This document shows positions 61,983 to 64,000 of a DNA stretch of 64,000 nt, in pieces. The notes under the pieces were generated by a model. It had not been told where the DNA came from. It did not search any database and was given only the letters and a program-made list of their open reading frames with translations. This DNA is from SKVR01 sp037441525 (GTDB taxonomy: Bacteria; Bacteroidota; Bacteroidia; Bacteroidales; UBA7960). The stretch is taken from positions 62,001 through 126,000 of the forward strand of contig JBBISA010000003.1 of the NCBI GenBank assembly GCA_037441525.1. Reading direction: 5' to 3'. The stretch's first letter is position 1. Each line of letters starts with the position of its first letter. The position numbers and the translations under genes were made by a program.

Positions 61983-64000
61983 CTATTTAACGATTTTCAT
62001 GGATTCAATCTTGTCTCCGGATACAACCTGTAATATGTAAGTTCCGGGTTTTAGTGCAGAGGTATCAATTCTGACAGATTGTAACTGAACTGGCGATGCC
62101 ACCAATTCAGACACTAATCTCGCTTTAAGGTCAAAAATCCTTACTATTGCCTTATTATTTTGGTTATCAGAGAACTGAATCTGAAGTACATCGTTGAATG
62201 GAACCGGGAAGGCGGTCAATTGCAAGGGGCTCACACCGGTAATTTCTTTGGATGATGTAAATTCACCCTTGTAGACCAATGCTGCCATTTGCGCACTTGC
62301 CATCAGATCGTTGAGATGGTCGCCGGCAATCAAGGCAAACGCTACTTTTAATGTATCCCCCATCAATACATTAAAAGGGCCCGCTGAAATAAGATTGCTC
62401 ACATCGTTGTCCTTGTCAAAGAATCCGGCATTATCGCGGTTACTTCGCATGGCGGTATATTTTTCGAAAGAGGTGAATCCATCATTCAACCGCAAACTAC
62501 CCCCAAAACCCTGGTTATCAAATGCATAATGCCTGACATCGGTGTGGCTGAGTAACTGAGTACCCGTAAAATTTCCGCCATTGGCAGAAAAGGCATACCC
62601 TGTCAGGTGGTCTGCGTCGTAGGAGGCACGGTGGTTTCTAACATCCTGAATGACCCAATCGGCAAAGAAACCGGCATAAAACCCTGGAAGGTTTTCGGCC
62701 GATTGATTGATGAGGTCGTATTCAAGAATAATAAACTTATTGATGGGCGATTCGGTGAAAGCATAAATTCGGTAATCAACTTTCAGCCCAACCCGAAATG
62801 CCCTGGCCTGGCTGTCGTCAAAACTTCCCCTGATCATTTTGTTGCCAAGAGGGGGATTATCAACAAATCGTGCGTTTTCAAGGGATGAGAAGAAATTGGA
62901 AAAGGAATTCTCAATGGGGCCATATATATTATCAACCACCTTGGATGTACTTGTACCTGCCACCAGTCCTGCAGCCCTTAAAAGATTACGGCCCAAATTG
63001 GCCCCCGGGTAAATAAACCCTGAACCCTGGTTATAGTTCGGATAGTTGTAGCCTACATTTCCGCGGCTATTAACAGTAGTAAGCAATAATCCATTGCTAA
63101 AATCAAGATAATCGAGATTGAAGGTCATGGTAAAGTTCTGTTGTCCGGCATACAGACCTTGCCCTGTAAAAAAACTTATGGTGAAGTTGGCTTCATGGCT
63201 TGCCGGAATGTTCCCTTTAAGCCTTACCAAAAAAGGAGTTGAGAAATTATTAATTTTCTGAAACTGCTCTACCTTGCCCAATTCTGAATAATCAGAAATA
63301 ATTTCGATGAATGATGATTGCGAATTAAGAATCGCATACATTCCATCTGCGGCAGCCAGTATATTTACAAATTCGGCACCCAGCTGGAAGGAAGCTCCCG
63401 GGCTTACCATCCGATAGGTATCCATTGGATATTGCAATCGTACAAACTGAAGGTAGGGATGATACTGCTCGGTAAGGGCTCTGAAGATGTTTACCCTGCC
63501 CCTGCCAAGCATTCCTTTGAAATCCTTGTTTGCCGGAAGCGTATCATTAACATCGGAAGTTACCTTAAGCTGAGCAGCTACCTGGTGGGCCGAAAAGGTT
63601 GGAAACCTTGCCCTGAGCAATGCCGCAGCTCCCGAAACAATGGGAGCAGCCATTGATGTTCCGCCCGACACGATATAGGTGCCATTAATCCAGGTAGAGA
63701 ATATGTTTGCCCCCGGGGCCGAAATATCAACCTGAAACCCATAACTTGAACCACTCCATTTGGCATCATTGCTTTCGGTGGCGGTTACACTCAGGGCATT
63801 CTCATAAGAGGCCGGAAAAATCCTTAGCGTATTGCTGGAGTTCCCTGCCGCGGCAACCACCAGGGCATCGCGGTTCAGAACAGCATAGTTTATAATGTCC
63901 TGCCCGAACTGCCCCGCCGAAACTGCTCCACCCCAGCTGCAGTTAATCACCTTCGCTCCCCGGTCGGCGGCATAAACAATACTTTCGTAAGCATGCACCA
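61983..64000 (-). CDS. subtilisin-like serine protease (S8) with T9SS sorting domain, N-terminus beyond window
   Basis: About 672 residues are visible and the frame runs off the right edge, so the Asp and His catalytic residues and the signal peptide lie outside the window. The oxyanion Asn is in VVAAAGNSSN and the catalytic Ser in SGGTSMAAPIVSGAAALL, both intact. After the S8 domain (to about residue 175) comes a long beta-rich region and then a T9SS tail (YILQVVSGDKIESMKIVK at the end). It is predicted to be secreted by type IX export and to degrade proteins outside or on the cell. It leads a leftward four-gene unit. Confidence 0.9.
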   Translation of the reverse strand, partial: VHAYESIVYAADRGAKVINCSWGGAVSAGQFGQDIINYAVLNRDALVVAAAGNSSNTLRIFPASYENALSVTATESNDAKWSGSSYGFQVDISAPGANIFSTWINGTYIVSGGTSMAAPIVSGAAALLRARFPTFSAHQVAAQLKVTSDVNDTLPANKDFKGMLGRGRVNIFRALTEQYHPYLQFVRLQYPMDTYRMVSPGASFQLGAEFVNILAAADGMYAILNSQSSFIEIISDYSELGKVEQFQKINNFSTPFLVRLKGNIPASHEANFTISFFTGQGLYAGQQNFTMTFNLDYLDFSNGLLLTTVNSRGNVGYNYPNYNQGSGFIYPGANLGRNLLRAAGLVAGTSTSKVVDNIYGPIENSFSNFFSSLENARFVDNPPLGNKMIRGSFDDSQARAFRVGLKVDYRIYAFTESPINKFIILEYDLINQSAENLPGFYAGFFADWVIQDVRNHRASYDADHLTGYAFSANGGNFTGTQLLSHTDVRHYAFDNQGFGGSLRLNDGFTSFEKYTAMRSNRDNAGFFDKDNDVSNLISAGPFNVLMGDTLKVAFALIAGDHLNDLMASAQMAALVYKGEFTSSKEITGVSPLQLTAFPVPFNDVLQIQFSDNQNNKAIVRIFDLKARLVSELVASPVQLQSVRIDTSALKPGTYILQVVSGDKIESMKIVK

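Overview
The window is a stretch of chromosome from a member of the Bacteroidota, most likely an anaerobic or marine Bacteroidales-type lineage. The evidence is consistent across the window. Four secreted proteins end in type IX secretion (T9SS) sorting domains. There are many short-signal lipoproteins. GldH, a PSP1/RicT protein, DUF4292, DUF4837 and DUF5723 proteins are present, RNase HI carries an N-terminal viroplasmin-like domain, and the upstream regions carry the Bacteroidota promoter -7 box TAnnTTTG (often TACCTTTG, TACATTTG or TACTTTTG). Most of the window is ordinary core genome. The accessory part is roughly 21.8-32.3 kb.

Layout. 0-6.3 kb: the end of an outer-membrane protein, then a leftward envelope/replication block (holB, PSP1, gldH, class A penicillin-binding protein, acyltransferase). 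6.6-11.7 kb: an MltF-like lytic transglycosylase, DNA polymerase I and a nitroreductase. 11.8-17.0 kb: two convergent, poorly known GNAT acetyltransferase-type proteins (one membrane-anchored) and a zinc-peptidase lipoprotein. 17.1-21.8 kb: purN, then acpP-fabF-rnc, then a YihY-family membrane protein. 22.3-31.9 kb: an AT-rich nitrilase gene, a GH10 xylanase plus type B esterase, a decayed IS transposase with direct repeats beside it, a frameshifted CBM9-like secreted protein, a metallophosphatase lipoprotein and a DUF1801 protein. 32.0-35.4 kb: two large hairpins, a divergent Lrp-type regulator / PLP lyase pair and a WYL-domain regulator. 35.8-39.0 kb: a TPR lipoprotein and a two-gene Gfo/Idh/MocA-ApbE unit. 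39.1-48.1 kb: a long rightward envelope cluster (dut, sugar nucleotidyltransferase, TPR lipoprotein, DUF4292 lipoprotein, EnvC-like activator, tatA, LysM lytic transglycosylase, DUF4837 lipoprotein). 48.1-53 kb: tRNA-Arg(CCG), RNase HI, thiL and an AsmA-family protein. 53-64 kb: a T9SS-secreted GH13 amylase, then a leftward four-gene unit (subtilisin-like protease with T9SS signal, membrane-anchored beta-propeller-like protein, lipoprotein, DUF5723 barrel protein).

How the genes work together. The recurring theme is envelope building: peptidoglycan synthesis and remodelling (PBP, two lytic transglycosylases, EnvC-like activator), lipoprotein and outer-membrane maintenance (DUF4292, AsmA, GldH) and protein export (TatA, T9SS cargo). 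The GH10, esterase, CBM9-like and GH13 proteins point to extracellular xylan and alpha-glucan breakdown. No SusC/SusD pair, CRISPR array, restriction system or prophage is visible.

I found no clear complete new system. The best leads are the two unusual GNAT proteins at 11.8-14.7 kb, the DUF5723/lipoprotein/propeller/protease operon at 56-64 kb, and the repeat and hairpin structures at 27.7-28.8 and 32.0-32.3 kb.
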